64,000 nt of DNA. Origin: Arcobacter sp. GTDB lineage: Bacteria > Campylobacterota > Campylobacteria > Campylobacterales > Sulfurimonadaceae. The stretch is taken from contig JAGXFN010000009.1 of the NCBI GenBank assembly GCA_024637195.1, positions 62,001 through 126,000 on the forward strand, in the 5' to 3' direction. A program made the position numbers and the translations under genes. Below the pieces are notes generated by a model, which was given only the letters and a program-made list of their open reading frames with translations, ran no database searches and had not been told where the DNA came from. This document shows, piece after piece, positions 1 through 7,768 of this stretch (position 1 is its first letter; every line of letters starts with the position of its first letter).

Positions 1-1
1 T

Positions 2-1561
2 TTAAACCCCGAATTTTTATGGCTTGTGCTGGTGCCTGCGCTGATGATGCTCTACCGCAAAAAGAGCAAAGAAGCGGAGGTCGACAGCAGCGCAAAGTCT
101 AAACTTCTGCTGCTCTACCTTTCGCTTGCGATGATGATCCTGGCTCTGGCCCGGCCGGTAGCGGACCAGAGCGAAATAGAGCAGAAGTATGAGGGTTCAG
201 AGGTCGTTATTGCCCTGGATCTCTCTTACTCCATGCAGGCCGAAGATATCAAACCCAACCGATTAGAAGCCTCAAAAGCCTTCGTCAAGGAACTTATAGA
301 AAAGCGGATGCATGACCGTTTTGCTATAGCAGGCTTTACGACCAACGCCATCATCCTCTCTCCGCTAAGCTCGGACGCGGAGCTTTTGTCACACCAGATC
401 GATCTTATCCGAAGCGAGTTTATCATCACAAAAGGCACGCAGATGGCCTCGGTCTTGGAGATTGCCACAAAACTCTCCACGGTAAAGTCAAAAAACCTGA
501 TCATTATCGGCGACGGAGGGGCTGAGAAGGACTTTTCAAAAGAGATCGCCTACGCCAAAGAACACGGCTTGAGTGTCTCCATGGTCATGATGGCAACAGC
601 TTCAGGCGCGCGGTTAAAAGACAGGTACGGCGAGTGGCTAAAAGACAGCGCCGACCATCTCGTCATCTCCTCTGCAAACCCCTCGGTAAAATCATTAACC
701 CGCGCAACCGGAGGGATCTATACCGAAGCAGGCGACAATGCGGCAGAGGAGATCTCTTCCTGGCTTGACGGCAGAGAAAAAAAACTCTCCAGCGCAAAGA
801 TAATGATGTACAAAGAGCTCTTTTACTATCCTGTGGCCCTTGCCTTGCTCTTTTTTATGCTGGGAGTGACCAAACTGCCGGGCTATCTTAGCCGAGGCAT
901 CGTGGCGATCTTGCTTCTAGCCGGCATCAATGCCGAGGCCAGTTTGAAAGAGTTCTCGGCGCAAAATGCACAGGACACGGCCTATGCCGAAACGAAGTAT
1001 CTAAAAGAGCTTGAACTGTTTAAAAAAAGAGCCTACCGCTCGCCCGAAGACCACTACAACCTGGGAAATGCCTACTACAAAGCGGGGCAGTACGAACAGG
1101 CGATCGATGCCTACAAAGAAGTGCGTTCCAGTGACGCCTCGCTAAAGGCAAAGATTTTTCACAATCTGGGCAATGCCTATGTCCGCATGGAGATGTTTAA
1201 AGAGGCCCGGGAGGCCTACAAAAAGAGCCTGATCATCCGTTACGACAAAGAGACGGATGAGAATCTTCTGTACATCTCGGACTTTAGCAAACATGAGGGG
1301 CTTAACACCGGACAGCAAGAAGGCGAAAAACGCAATGAGAGCGTCAGCGCCAAAGAGTCCGCCCAGCAAGCAGGCGAGAAGAAAGAGGGCGGAAGTTCGA
1401 ACATGAAGGTCTCTGCCCAAGCGGGTGCGGGCTCTAAAAGCAAGGGCAAAAAAGTCAAAGATGAGGGGCAGGTGAGCTTCAATGCCGCACAGTCAGCCTT
1501 GAGTTTTCGCCAATATGAACTTATCAACGAAAGGAACGTACATGAAGAAAATCCTTGGTAG
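2..1561 (+). CDS. BatB/BatC-type VWA-TPR membrane protein, first copy (5' end outside window)
   Basis: The frame is open to the left edge. The residues before the first in-window GTG (26) read LNPEFLWLVLVPAL, typical of the N-terminal membrane segment of Bat proteins, so the true start lies upstream and the gene is partial. A membrane helix is followed by a von Willebrand A domain with a MIDAS motif (DLSYS) and a later GDGG, two more hydrophobic segments, two TPR repeats (DHYNLGNAYYKAGQYEQA and a second), and a polar tail ending in ENPW. This VWA-plus-TPR layout matches a BatB/BatC fusion of the aerotolerance (Bat) family, membrane proteins acting with MoxR ATPases. The paralogue at 5942 has the same layout and ends in EKPW. 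The exact role in this organism is unknown. Confidence 0.85.
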   Translation, partial: LNPEFLWLVLVPALMMLYRKKSKEAEVDSSAKSKLLLLYLSLAMMILALARPVADQSEIEQKYEGSEVVIALDLSYSMQAEDIKPNRLEASKAFVKELIEKRMHDRFAIAGFTTNAIILSPLSSDAELLSHQIDLIRSEFIITKGTQMASVLEIATKLSTVKSKNLIIIGDGGAEKDFSKEIAYAKEHGLSVSMVMMATASGARLKDRYGEWLKDSADHLVISSANPSVKSLTRATGGIYTEAGDNAAEEISSWLDGREKKLSSAKIMMYKELFYYPVALALLFFMLGVTKLPGYLSRGIVAILLLAGINAEASLKEFSAQNAQDTAYAETKYLKELELFKKRAYRSPEDHYNLGNAYYKAGQYEQAIDAYKEVRSSDASLKAKIFHNLGNAYVRMEMFKEAREAYKKSLIIRYDKETDENLLYISDFSKHEGLNTGQQEGEKRNESVSAKESAQQAGEKKEGGSSNMKVSAQAGAGSKSKGKKVKDEGQVSFNAAQSALSFRQYELINERNVHEENPW

Positions 1562-2654
1562 CCTTCTCTTCTTGGCAGTCAGCCTCTGGGCAAAAAGCAC
1601 CTATGCGTGGAAGGTCGAGATCTCGGACAGAGAGCTTTATCTTCATCAGGCTACGACTCTTTTCATGGAATGCACCTTTGATGAAAAAGGCAAAAATGAC
1701 GATGTGAGTTTTGTTCCTCCTTCCGATGTTCCTTTTGGATTTGAACTTCTTTCTGAGAAAACGCACTTTGAAGCGGGGAAAAAGATCCTGCAGTACCGTT
1801 TTGTGATGTTTGCAAAAGAAGCGGGTGACGTCGTGCTTGAGCTTGCGCCAAAGATGCTCTTTACGTCACAAAGCGCGATAGACAATGTCATCGTCGGCCG
1901 TGACAATGTCAATGAACTCGAAGTCCAAAGAGAGATCGCCAAGCTTGAGCCGATAAGGCTGCATGTCATGGAAACGACCTCGGACTTCACGGGAAAACTG
2001 AGCCTGAAAACGCGTCAGGACATTGTAGAAGCTTCGGCTTACGAGCCTGTGCATCTTGAGATCGAGATCGAAGGGGAGGGGAACCTTCATATGCTTGAGC
2101 CGATCACTTTTGAGATAGAGGGTGTTGAAGTCTTTAGCGACAAGCCGCAGATGCAAATGCACTTAAGCGAAGCGGGATACCGGGGCAAATGGACACAGCG
2201 TTTTGCCTTTGTCGCAGATGAGGATTTTGTCATCCCCTCCGTTTCGCTTGCCTATTTTGACCTCACATCAAAAGAGGAAAAGGTCTTGAAAAGCGAAGCC
2301 TTCTCCATAAAGATCGCCTCCGAGGGGATAAAGCGCGAGGAGCTCATTGACCAGGTCAACCTTCCTTCAAATAGAATAGAGCTGAAGGATTATCTCGGTT
2401 ATCTCTACTATCTGCTGAGTTTCATCCTTGGTTTTGTCGCGGCAAAGCTCTTGAGGTTTCCTCAGCGGACAGTGAAGAAGCAGAAAGGCGAAAAGATCAA
2501 GCAGGCCAAAAGTGCCAAAGAGCTGTTGGAAGTCTTGATCGTCTGTGAAAAAGATCTCTTCGCCTCAGAGATAGACACCCTGGAAAAAGCTGTGTACAAA
2601 GGTAATGAAGTAAGCCTTTCTCAGCTGAAAAAGAGTGCGGTTTTGAAGCTCTGA
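1542..2654 (+). CDS. BatD-like exported membrane protein, first copy
   Basis: A protein of 370 residues with a signal peptide (MKKILGSLLFLAVSLWA), a long beta-rich extracytoplasmic region, one membrane helix near residue 290-310 and a short basic cytoplasmic tail. This is the BatD layout. I chose the ATG at 1542 because AAGGAAC lies just upstream and the signal peptide begins there; an ATG at 1515 would add nine polar residues. The start overlaps the end of the preceding BatB/C gene by 20 bases, so the two are probably translationally coupled. It is shorter than the second BatD (7752) and is the last gene of its operon. Confidence 0.75.
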   Translation: MKKILGSLLFLAVSLWAKSTYAWKVEISDRELYLHQATTLFMECTFDEKGKNDDVSFVPPSDVPFGFELLSEKTHFEAGKKILQYRFVMFAKEAGDVVLELAPKMLFTSQSAIDNVIVGRDNVNELEVQREIAKLEPIRLHVMETTSDFTGKLSLKTRQDIVEASAYEPVHLEIEIEGEGNLHMLEPITFEIEGVEVFSDKPQMQMHLSEAGYRGKWTQRFAFVADEDFVIPSVSLAYFDLTSKEEKVLKSEAFSIKIASEGIKREELIDQVNLPSNRIELKDYLGYLYYLLSFILGFVAAKLLRFPQRTVKKQKGEKIKQAKSAKELLEVLIVCEKDLFASEIDTLEKAVYKGNEVSLSQLKKSAVLKL

Positions 2655-2739
2655 AGGCTAGCACACTATTTTTACACAATTCGAATGTAGTATCAAAAAA
2701 ATTTTTAAAGACTAAGGTCAAACGCCTGTTTTGTCTTGC

Positions 2740-2745
2740 TATAAT
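2740..2745 (+). promoter_or_regulatory. Candidate sigma-70 -10 box for the moxR operon
   Basis: TATAAT, preceded by TTGC, lies in the 133-base gap between batD and moxR, 42 bases before the moxR ATG. No convincing -35 is visible, which is usual for Campylobacterota. It suggests that the second Bat operon starts its own transcript here. Confidence 0.6.
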
Positions 2746-2787
2746 ACCCCCAAATCAAAAGAGTGTTTACGAAGAGGATATACAGAG

Positions 2788-3735
2788 ATGAATGAAAAGA
2801 TTATTGCAATTAAAGAAGAGGTCTCCAAGGTCGTTATCGGTCAGGAGAAGATGATAGACGGTCTTCTTATAGGACTTTTATGCGAAGGTCACATCCTGAT
2901 CGAGGGGATTCCGGGTCTGGCAAAGACGACGACGGTAAAAGCCCTCTCATCCGCTCTGGGCTTGCGTTTCAAGCGAGTGCAGTTTACGCCCGACCTTCTT
3001 CCTTCAGACATCCTGGGTGCAGAGATCTATGACCCTCAAAAAAATGAGTTCAAGATCAAACGCGGTCCGGTCTTTACCAACTTGCTTCTTGCCGATGAGA
3101 TCAACCGCGCACCGGCAAAAGTGCAGTCGGCACTGCTTGAGGTGATGCAGGAGAAGCAGGTGACGATAGGCGAAGAGTCGTTTAAGCTTTCGCCTCCTTT
3201 CTTTGTCATGGCGACACAGAACCCTGTCGAACAGGAGGGAGTCTATCAGCTTCCAGAAGCTCAGCTTGACCGCTTTATGATGAAGCTGGTCGTGGGTTAT
3301 AACACCAAAGAGGAAGAGCTCGATATCGCGCGCCGCATTGCCAACGCAACAAGCCAGAGCATCCGCGCCGTAGTCACGACCGAGGAGCTTGAGGTACTTA
3401 AAAAGCAGGTTTCAGCGGTGCATATGGATGAAGAGGTTGAGAAGTACATGATCGAACTCGTCTCCGCCACACGCTATCCGGCAGAGTACGGTCTTGAAGA
3501 GATCGCCGACTATATCCAGTTCGGTGCGAGTCCGCGTGTGAGTATCGACATGTTCAAAGCCGTCAAAGCCATGGCCTTTTTGCGCGGAAAAGATTATGTC
3601 TCTCCTGTGGACATCGCTTATATCATCAAAGAGGTGATGCGCCACCGTATCATCTTGAGTTATGAGGCGGAAGCCGAGGGTATTACGGCCGACCAGCTTA
3701 TCGACAAGATCGTTGAAGCGGTAGCAATCCCTTAG
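2788..3735 (+). CDS. moxR: MoxR-family AAA+ ATPase
   Basis: A protein of 315 residues with Walker A (GIPGLAKT, residues 40-47), Walker B (LLLADEINRA, about 99-108), sensor-1 region (MATQNPVEQEG) and the QLPEAQLDRF stretch characteristic of MoxR. The start is the ATG at 2788, preceded by GAAGAGGATA; an upstream TTG at 2731 overlaps the promoter and is unlikely. MoxR ATPases act as chaperones with VWA-domain partners. Here the partners are the following DUF58 and BatA/BatB genes, in a tight operon. Confidence 0.93.
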   Translation: MNEKIIAIKEEVSKVVIGQEKMIDGLLIGLLCEGHILIEGIPGLAKTTTVKALSSALGLRFKRVQFTPDLLPSDILGAEIYDPQKNEFKIKRGPVFTNLLLADEINRAPAKVQSALLEVMQEKQVTIGEESFKLSPPFFVMATQNPVEQEGVYQLPEAQLDRFMMKLVVGYNTKEEELDIARRIANATSQSIRAVVTTEELEVLKKQVSAVHMDEEVEKYMIELVSATRYPAEYGLEEIADYIQFGASPRVSIDMFKAVKAMAFLRGKDYVSPVDIAYIIKEVMRHRIILSYEAEAEGITADQLIDKIVEAVAIP

Positions 3736-3737
3736 TC

Positions 3738-4649
3738 ATGTCAAAACAAACTAACGTGGTCCGCCCAGCGGATGTTTCTGGAAAACAAACTAACGTGGTC
3801 CGCCCAGCGGATGATTCGCTAAAACTCAAAAAGATACTGGTCCGAGCACGCCGCCAGGTCTTTTCCGAACTTATCGGCAATAACCCCTCCATCTTCCAAG
3901 GAGAGGGCTATGACTTCATCGAGCTGCGCGAATATATGCCGGGTGACGATATTCGTCGGATCGACTGGAACATCACGGCAAAGATGCGACAGCCCTACAT
4001 CAAAGTCTTCAGGGAGGAGCGCGAACTCAATGTCGTGATCACCTCCATGCTCAACGGCTCGGTGCATTTCGGATCAAAAAAGTTCAAGCAGGAGCTGATC
4101 GCCGAGATTGCCGCCTTGCTCTCTTTCTCCTCCATCCGAAACGGCGATCTTTTCAGCTCCTTTCTTTTTGCCGACACGCTTTACAAAGAGAACCGTCCGA
4201 GCAAGAAGATCCACGCGGTGCAGAGCCTGGTTTCAGATATTTTGAGTTTTGACGCCCTGCACAAAAAAGCGGACTACCCGGGTCTGAGTGCTTATTTAAT
4301 GAAGCGTCTGAAACGCAAGTCGCTGATCATCGTGATAGCGGATTATTTTGATCTTCCCGATTTCAAGGTCTTGGCGCGCAAGCATGAGGTGATCGCCGTC
4401 ATCGTACGTGACCGTATGGAAGAGCATCCTCCCGCGTTCGGTTTTTCGACCCTGCAAGACCCCGAAAGCGGCGCCGAACTTGAGGGCGATTTCAACCGTT
4501 CGACGATAAAGGCTTACGAGGCGAAGGTCTTGGAACACGATCACAAGCTTTATGAAAAACTGCGCAAAGAGCAGGTCCATTTTGTAAAAATCTACACTGA
4601 TGAGTCGGCTGCGGTCAAGCTCAAACGCTTATTTGAGGGGAATATATGA
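3738..4649 (+). CDS. DUF58 domain protein with duplicated N-terminal peptide
   Basis: A protein of 303 residues. The DUF58 signature appears as ELREYMPGDD followed by IRRIDWN, about residues 56-74. Proteins of this family lie between MoxR and VWA proteins in most bacteria and have a degenerate VWA-like fold. The first 26 residues are odd: the peptide KQTNVVRPAD occurs twice, encoded by a 39-bp tandem repeat, before family-like sequence begins at LKLKKILVRARRQ. The ATG at 3738 is two bases after the moxR stop and has no clear ribosome binding site. No other ATG is in frame before the conserved part, though GTG codons exist inside the repeat. It overlaps the next gene by ATGA. Confidence 0.88.
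   Translation: MSKQTNVVRPADVSGKQTNVVRPADDSLKLKKILVRARRQVFSELIGNNPSIFQGEGYDFIELREYMPGDDIRRIDWNITAKMRQPYIKVFREERELNVVITSMLNGSVHFGSKKFKQELIAEIAALLSFSSIRNGDLFSSFLFADTLYKENRPSKKIHAVQSLVSDILSFDALHKKADYPGLSAYLMKRLKRKSLIIVIADYFDLPDFKVLARKHEVIAVIVRDRMEEHPPAFGFSTLQDPESGAELEGDFNRSTIKAYEAKVLEHDHKLYEKLRKEQVHFVKIYTDESAAVKLKRLFEGNI
3743..3813 (+). repeat. Two copies of a 32-bp unit, 39-bp period, with a palindromic core
   Basis: Identical 32-base copies occupy 3743-3774 and 3782-3813, separated by TTTCTGG. Each holds the inverted repeat TCCGC-CCA-GCGGA. The 39-bp period is 13 codons, so the reading frame of the DUF58 gene is kept. I noticed no further copy in the window. Confidence 0.9.
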
Positions 4650-5044
4650 AGATGAAAGATATCCCTCTGCACGACATCAAACCCCTTGTCGAGGTACCTG
4701 ACAATTCGCTTCTCTATCTTGTTTTGCTTGGCATTTTTGCCGCGCTTGTGCTTGGTCTGCTTGTTTTTTGGCTCTGGAGAGCCTACAAGGAGAGCAAAAA
4801 GATCAATCTGCGCAAGCATCATCTTGAGATGTTGCAAACAGTAAACCTGGACAATGCTAAACAGGCCGCCTATGAGATCAGCGCCTACGGAAAGCTCCTT
4901 GCGCAGAGCGAACGCGAAAAAGAGATGCTTGAAGACCTGGACAGCCGTTTGAGCAGCTACAAGTACAAAAAAGAGGTTGATTCTCTTGACGAGGAGACTC
5001 GGGCTTATTATCAGCTTTTTTTAGAGGTTCTGGATGCTTCTTGA
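4646..5044 (+). CDS. DUF4381-like single-pass membrane protein of the Bat operon
   Basis: A protein of 132 residues: a short N-terminal segment (DIPLHDIKPLVEVPDNS), one strong membrane helix (about residues 24-46), then a charged helical cytoplasmic region. Small proteins with this layout, DUF4381, commonly lie between the DUF58 and VWA genes of Bat operons. Assignment rests on position and layout rather than on a strong motif. The start overlaps the DUF58 stop (ATGA), with GAGGGGAA upstream. The end overlaps batA by 11 bases. Confidence 0.7.
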   Translation: MKMKDIPLHDIKPLVEVPDNSLLYLVLLGIFAALVLGLLVFWLWRAYKESKKINLRKHHLEMLQTVNLDNAKQAAYEISAYGKLLAQSEREKEMLEDLDSRLSSYKYKKEVDSLDEETRAYYQLFLEVLDAS

Positions 5045-5945
5045 ATTTCCCTATCTGCTAGGGCTTATTTTTTTATTTATTGCCTGTGCATATTTTTGCA
5101 AGCAGCGTCAGGAGAGTCTTCTTTTCCCCCATATGCGCCTCTTCGGCTCCGCATCCTTGAGCGCCTCGATCGTGTTGAAGTTTTTAAAATGGCTGGGGAT
5201 CGTAACCCTTGTCATTGCTATCTCTTCACCCTACAGCGAGAGAGAGATAGACCTAGAGCCGCGCGAGGGCTATGATATCGTCCTTCTGCTTGATGCGAGC
5301 CAGTCCATGAACGCGATGGGTTTTGACGAGCAAAAACGCGAACGTAACCGCTTTGAAGTGGTGCAGGGGATCGTCAACGACTTTATACAGCAGCGCTCCG
5401 GCGACAACCTGGGGATGATCGTCTTCGGCTCTTACTCTTTTGTCGCCTCTCCGATCACCTATGACAAACATATTCTCTCCAAACTTCTCAGTCAGCTCCA
5501 TATCGGTGTGGCTGGAAGAAACACGGCGATCTATGACGCGATCGCGCAGTCGGTTACGCTGATGCAGGAGAACGAGGCCAAAAGCAAGATTGCTATTTTA
5601 CTCACCGACGGGCACAACACCGCAGGCAGCATCCCGTACGATACGGCTATAGCGCTGGCGCAACGAGAGGGGATGAAGATCTACACCATCGGTATCGGTC
5701 TGCCGGGCGAGTTTTCAGAGCAGACTCTGGCTGGCATCGCAAATGAAACAGGAGGGCAATACTACGCCGCTTATTCGGCAGAGCAGCTGCAGAGCATCTA
5801 TGCCGAGATCAACCGCTTGGAGAAGTCGGAGCTGAAAGGTGAGACGTATCTGCACAAAAACTACTTTTACACTTATTTTCTCTTTGTGAGTCTGATGAGC
5901 CTGCTTATGTATCTGCTGATCCGCTCCAAAAAGGAGTGGGCATGA
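5034..5945 (+). CDS. batA: BatA-like VWA-domain membrane protein
   Basis: A protein of 303 residues: two hydrophobic segments (about 5-21 and 50-65), a von Willebrand A domain with an intact MIDAS (DASQS, residues 87-91; later AGRNTA and LTDGHNTAG), and a C-terminal membrane helix (FLFVSLMSLLMYLLI). This is the usual BatA layout. The VWA domain would lie in the periplasm and bind a divalent metal and partner proteins. It sits between the DUF4381-like gene and batB/C, with overlaps at both ends. Confidence 0.88.
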   Translation: MLLEFPYLLGLIFLFIACAYFCKQRQESLLFPHMRLFGSASLSASIVLKFLKWLGIVTLVIAISSPYSEREIDLEPREGYDIVLLLDASQSMNAMGFDEQKRERNRFEVVQGIVNDFIQQRSGDNLGMIVFGSYSFVASPITYDKHILSKLLSQLHIGVAGRNTAIYDAIAQSVTLMQENEAKSKIAILLTDGHNTAGSIPYDTAIALAQREGMKIYTIGIGLPGEFSEQTLAGIANETGGQYYAAYSAEQLQSIYAEINRLEKSELKGETYLHKNYFYTYFLFVSLMSLLMYLLIRSKKEWA

Positions 5946-7768
5946 GTTTTTTATATCCGATATTTATTTACCTGATGCTCCCGGTGATGCTTGTCTTGTT
6001 CTACCTGATAGCAACAGGGAGCGGGAAGAGCCTTGCAGACTTTGAAGCAAGTGTCCTGCAGAGGCTTCGTCTGCACAATCAGGGTCTAAGCCGCAATGCG
6101 CGCAATACGCTCTTCTTCTTCGCGTTTGTTTTTATGGTACTTGCCCTGGCACAGCCGGTGATCAAAGACGGAGAGATCACCGTGGAGGCTAAGAGTGCGG
6201 ATATTCTGATCGGCCTGGATATCTCCGACTCGATGAGAGCCGAAGACCTCTACCCCAACCGGTTGGAATTTGCCAAAAGCAAGGCGATGGAACTCATCAA
6301 ACAAGCACCGCATAACCGCATCGGCGTGCTTGCCTTCGCCCGGCATGATTATGTCGTCTCTCCTTTGAGTTTTGACCACAGCTCGGTTGCCTTCTTGCTC
6401 TCCAAGCTCCAGACAGACAGCATCACGGAGAAGGGAACACGTTTTGAAGCCTTGCTCAACTCGGCGGAGAGTATGCTCTCCCACGCCAAAAAGAAAAACC
6501 TTCTTCTTTTTACGGACGGCGGTGACAGCCGTGATTTTTCAAAAGAGATTGCGCTTGCCAAAGAAAAAGATCTGCGGCTTTTTATCATCGGTATCGGTTC
6601 GGAGCAGGGAAGCCCTGTCAAAAGCGAAGCAGGAGGTTTTGTGAAGCATAAGGGAAATATCCTGATCTCAAAGCTCAATCCCGCGATGAAAAAGCTTGCC
6701 ACGCAGACAGGAGGAGTCTATATAGAAGCCGTCTTGGGCGAGAGCGACATCAAAGCGATGCTTGCCGAGATCGAAGCTATAGCAGAAAAGTCCAGCCTCA
6801 AAGAGGAGAAGATCCCTCAATATACGCAGCTTTTCTACTATCCTCTCGCACTTGCCGTACTTTTTGTCCTGCTTGCCTTCTCCTCTTTGCCCCGAGCCAG
6901 ACACCTTATGCTGCTTGGGCTCCTGTTGTTCTCTACGGAGGATGCAAAAGCCGATCTTCTGGATTTTCAAACACTGCAGAAGGCAAAAGAGGCCTATGCC
7001 CAGGAAGAGTATGGACAAAGCGCAGCCCTTTATGAGACATTTGCGCAGAAATCACCTGAAGCCGCCTACAACTATGCCAACAGTCTCTATAAGGCCAAGG
7101 ACTACGCCCGAGCGGCAGAGGCTTACGCGAAGGTCACAGCGGACAGCCCTGAATTGAAGGCAAAGGCCCTGTATAACAGCGGCAATGCTTATGCGAAACT
7201 GCAACAGTACCAAGAAGCGGTAGCGGCGTATGAAGAAGCCTTGAAACTCAATGAGGACGAAGAGACAAGAGAGAATTACGAGGCGGTCAAAAAACTTCTA
7301 AAAGAGCAGAAAGAAGAGAAGCAAAAAGACGAAGACGGGTCAAAACCAGAAGATGACAAGCACAAAAAGACGAAAGAAGAGAATAAAAAAGAGAACAAAG
7401 AAGACAAAGAAGCTTCACAAAAAAATGGGCAGAAGAGCGAGGCTTCACAAAACGATCAGAAAAAGAGTGAAAAAAACGAAGCGAAGCCGGAGCAGAACGA
7501 GGAAGAGGGAAAAACCCCACAAAATGAGAAGCAGAACGAGGCCGCTGCTGAAAAGTCCGAAAAGCAAAAAGAACAAAAAGAACAAAAAGAACAAGAAGGA
7601 CAAAAAGGGCAGCAGGGCGATGCCCAAGAACTGCCTGTAAACATGAAGAAGATGAGCGATCTAGAGGCCGATAAGTGGCTGAAAGTGCTTAAGGCATCCC
7701 AAAAAGGACACCTCTATAAAATGCAAGAGAGAGAGTATGAAAGAGATGAAGATGAAAAACCCTGGTAA
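5942..7768 (+). CDS. BatB/BatC-type VWA-TPR membrane protein, second copy
   Basis: A protein of 608 residues: membrane segments near 8-24 and 56-72, a VWA domain with MIDAS (DISDS, 93-97; TDGGDSRD), a membrane segment near 300, TPR repeats (AAYNYANSLYKAKDY; ALYNSGNAYAKLQQYQEA), then about 130 residues rich in Lys, Glu and Gln, ending EKPW. It fuses the BatB and BatC roles. The start is the ATG at 5942, with AAGGAG at 5931-5936; it overlaps the batA stop by ATGA. The tail contains 9-bp repeats that could vary in number without breaking the frame. Confidence 0.87.
   Translation: MSFLYPIFIYLMLPVMLVLFYLIATGSGKSLADFEASVLQRLRLHNQGLSRNARNTLFFFAFVFMVLALAQPVIKDGEITVEAKSADILIGLDISDSMRAEDLYPNRLEFAKSKAMELIKQAPHNRIGVLAFARHDYVVSPLSFDHSSVAFLLSKLQTDSITEKGTRFEALLNSAESMLSHAKKKNLLLFTDGGDSRDFSKEIALAKEKDLRLFIIGIGSEQGSPVKSEAGGFVKHKGNILISKLNPAMKKLATQTGGVYIEAVLGESDIKAMLAEIEAIAEKSSLKEEKIPQYTQLFYYPLALAVLFVLLAFSSLPRARHLMLLGLLLFSTEDAKADLLDFQTLQKAKEAYAQEEYGQSAALYETFAQKSPEAAYNYANSLYKAKDYARAAEAYAKVTADSPELKAKALYNSGNAYAKLQQYQEAVAAYEEALKLNEDEETRENYEAVKKLLKEQKEEKQKDEDGSKPEDDKHKKTKEENKKENKEDKEASQKNGQKSEASQNDQKKSEKNEAKPEQNEEEGKTPQNEKQNEAAAEKSEKQKEQKEQKEQEGQKGQQGDAQELPVNMKKMSDLEADKWLKVLKASQKGHLYKMQEREYERDEDEKPW
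7565..7609 (+). repeat. Five 9-bp in-frame repeats in the batB/C tail
   Basis: CAAAAAGAA occurs three times perfectly (7565-7591), then as CAAGAAGGA and CAAAAAGGG. It encodes a Q-K-E type repeat in the polar linker. Nine is a multiple of three, so slippage would lengthen or shorten the linker without a frameshift. Confidence 0.85.

Noticed and set aside
7565-7609. Short repeats considered as a CRISPR-like array
   Set aside because: The units are contiguous 9-mers inside a coding region without spacers.
7353-7644. Several long frames on both strands across the Lys/Glu-rich tail of batB/C
   Set aside because: They come from the low-complexity, repeat-rich codons of the real gene; they have no start signals and biased composition.
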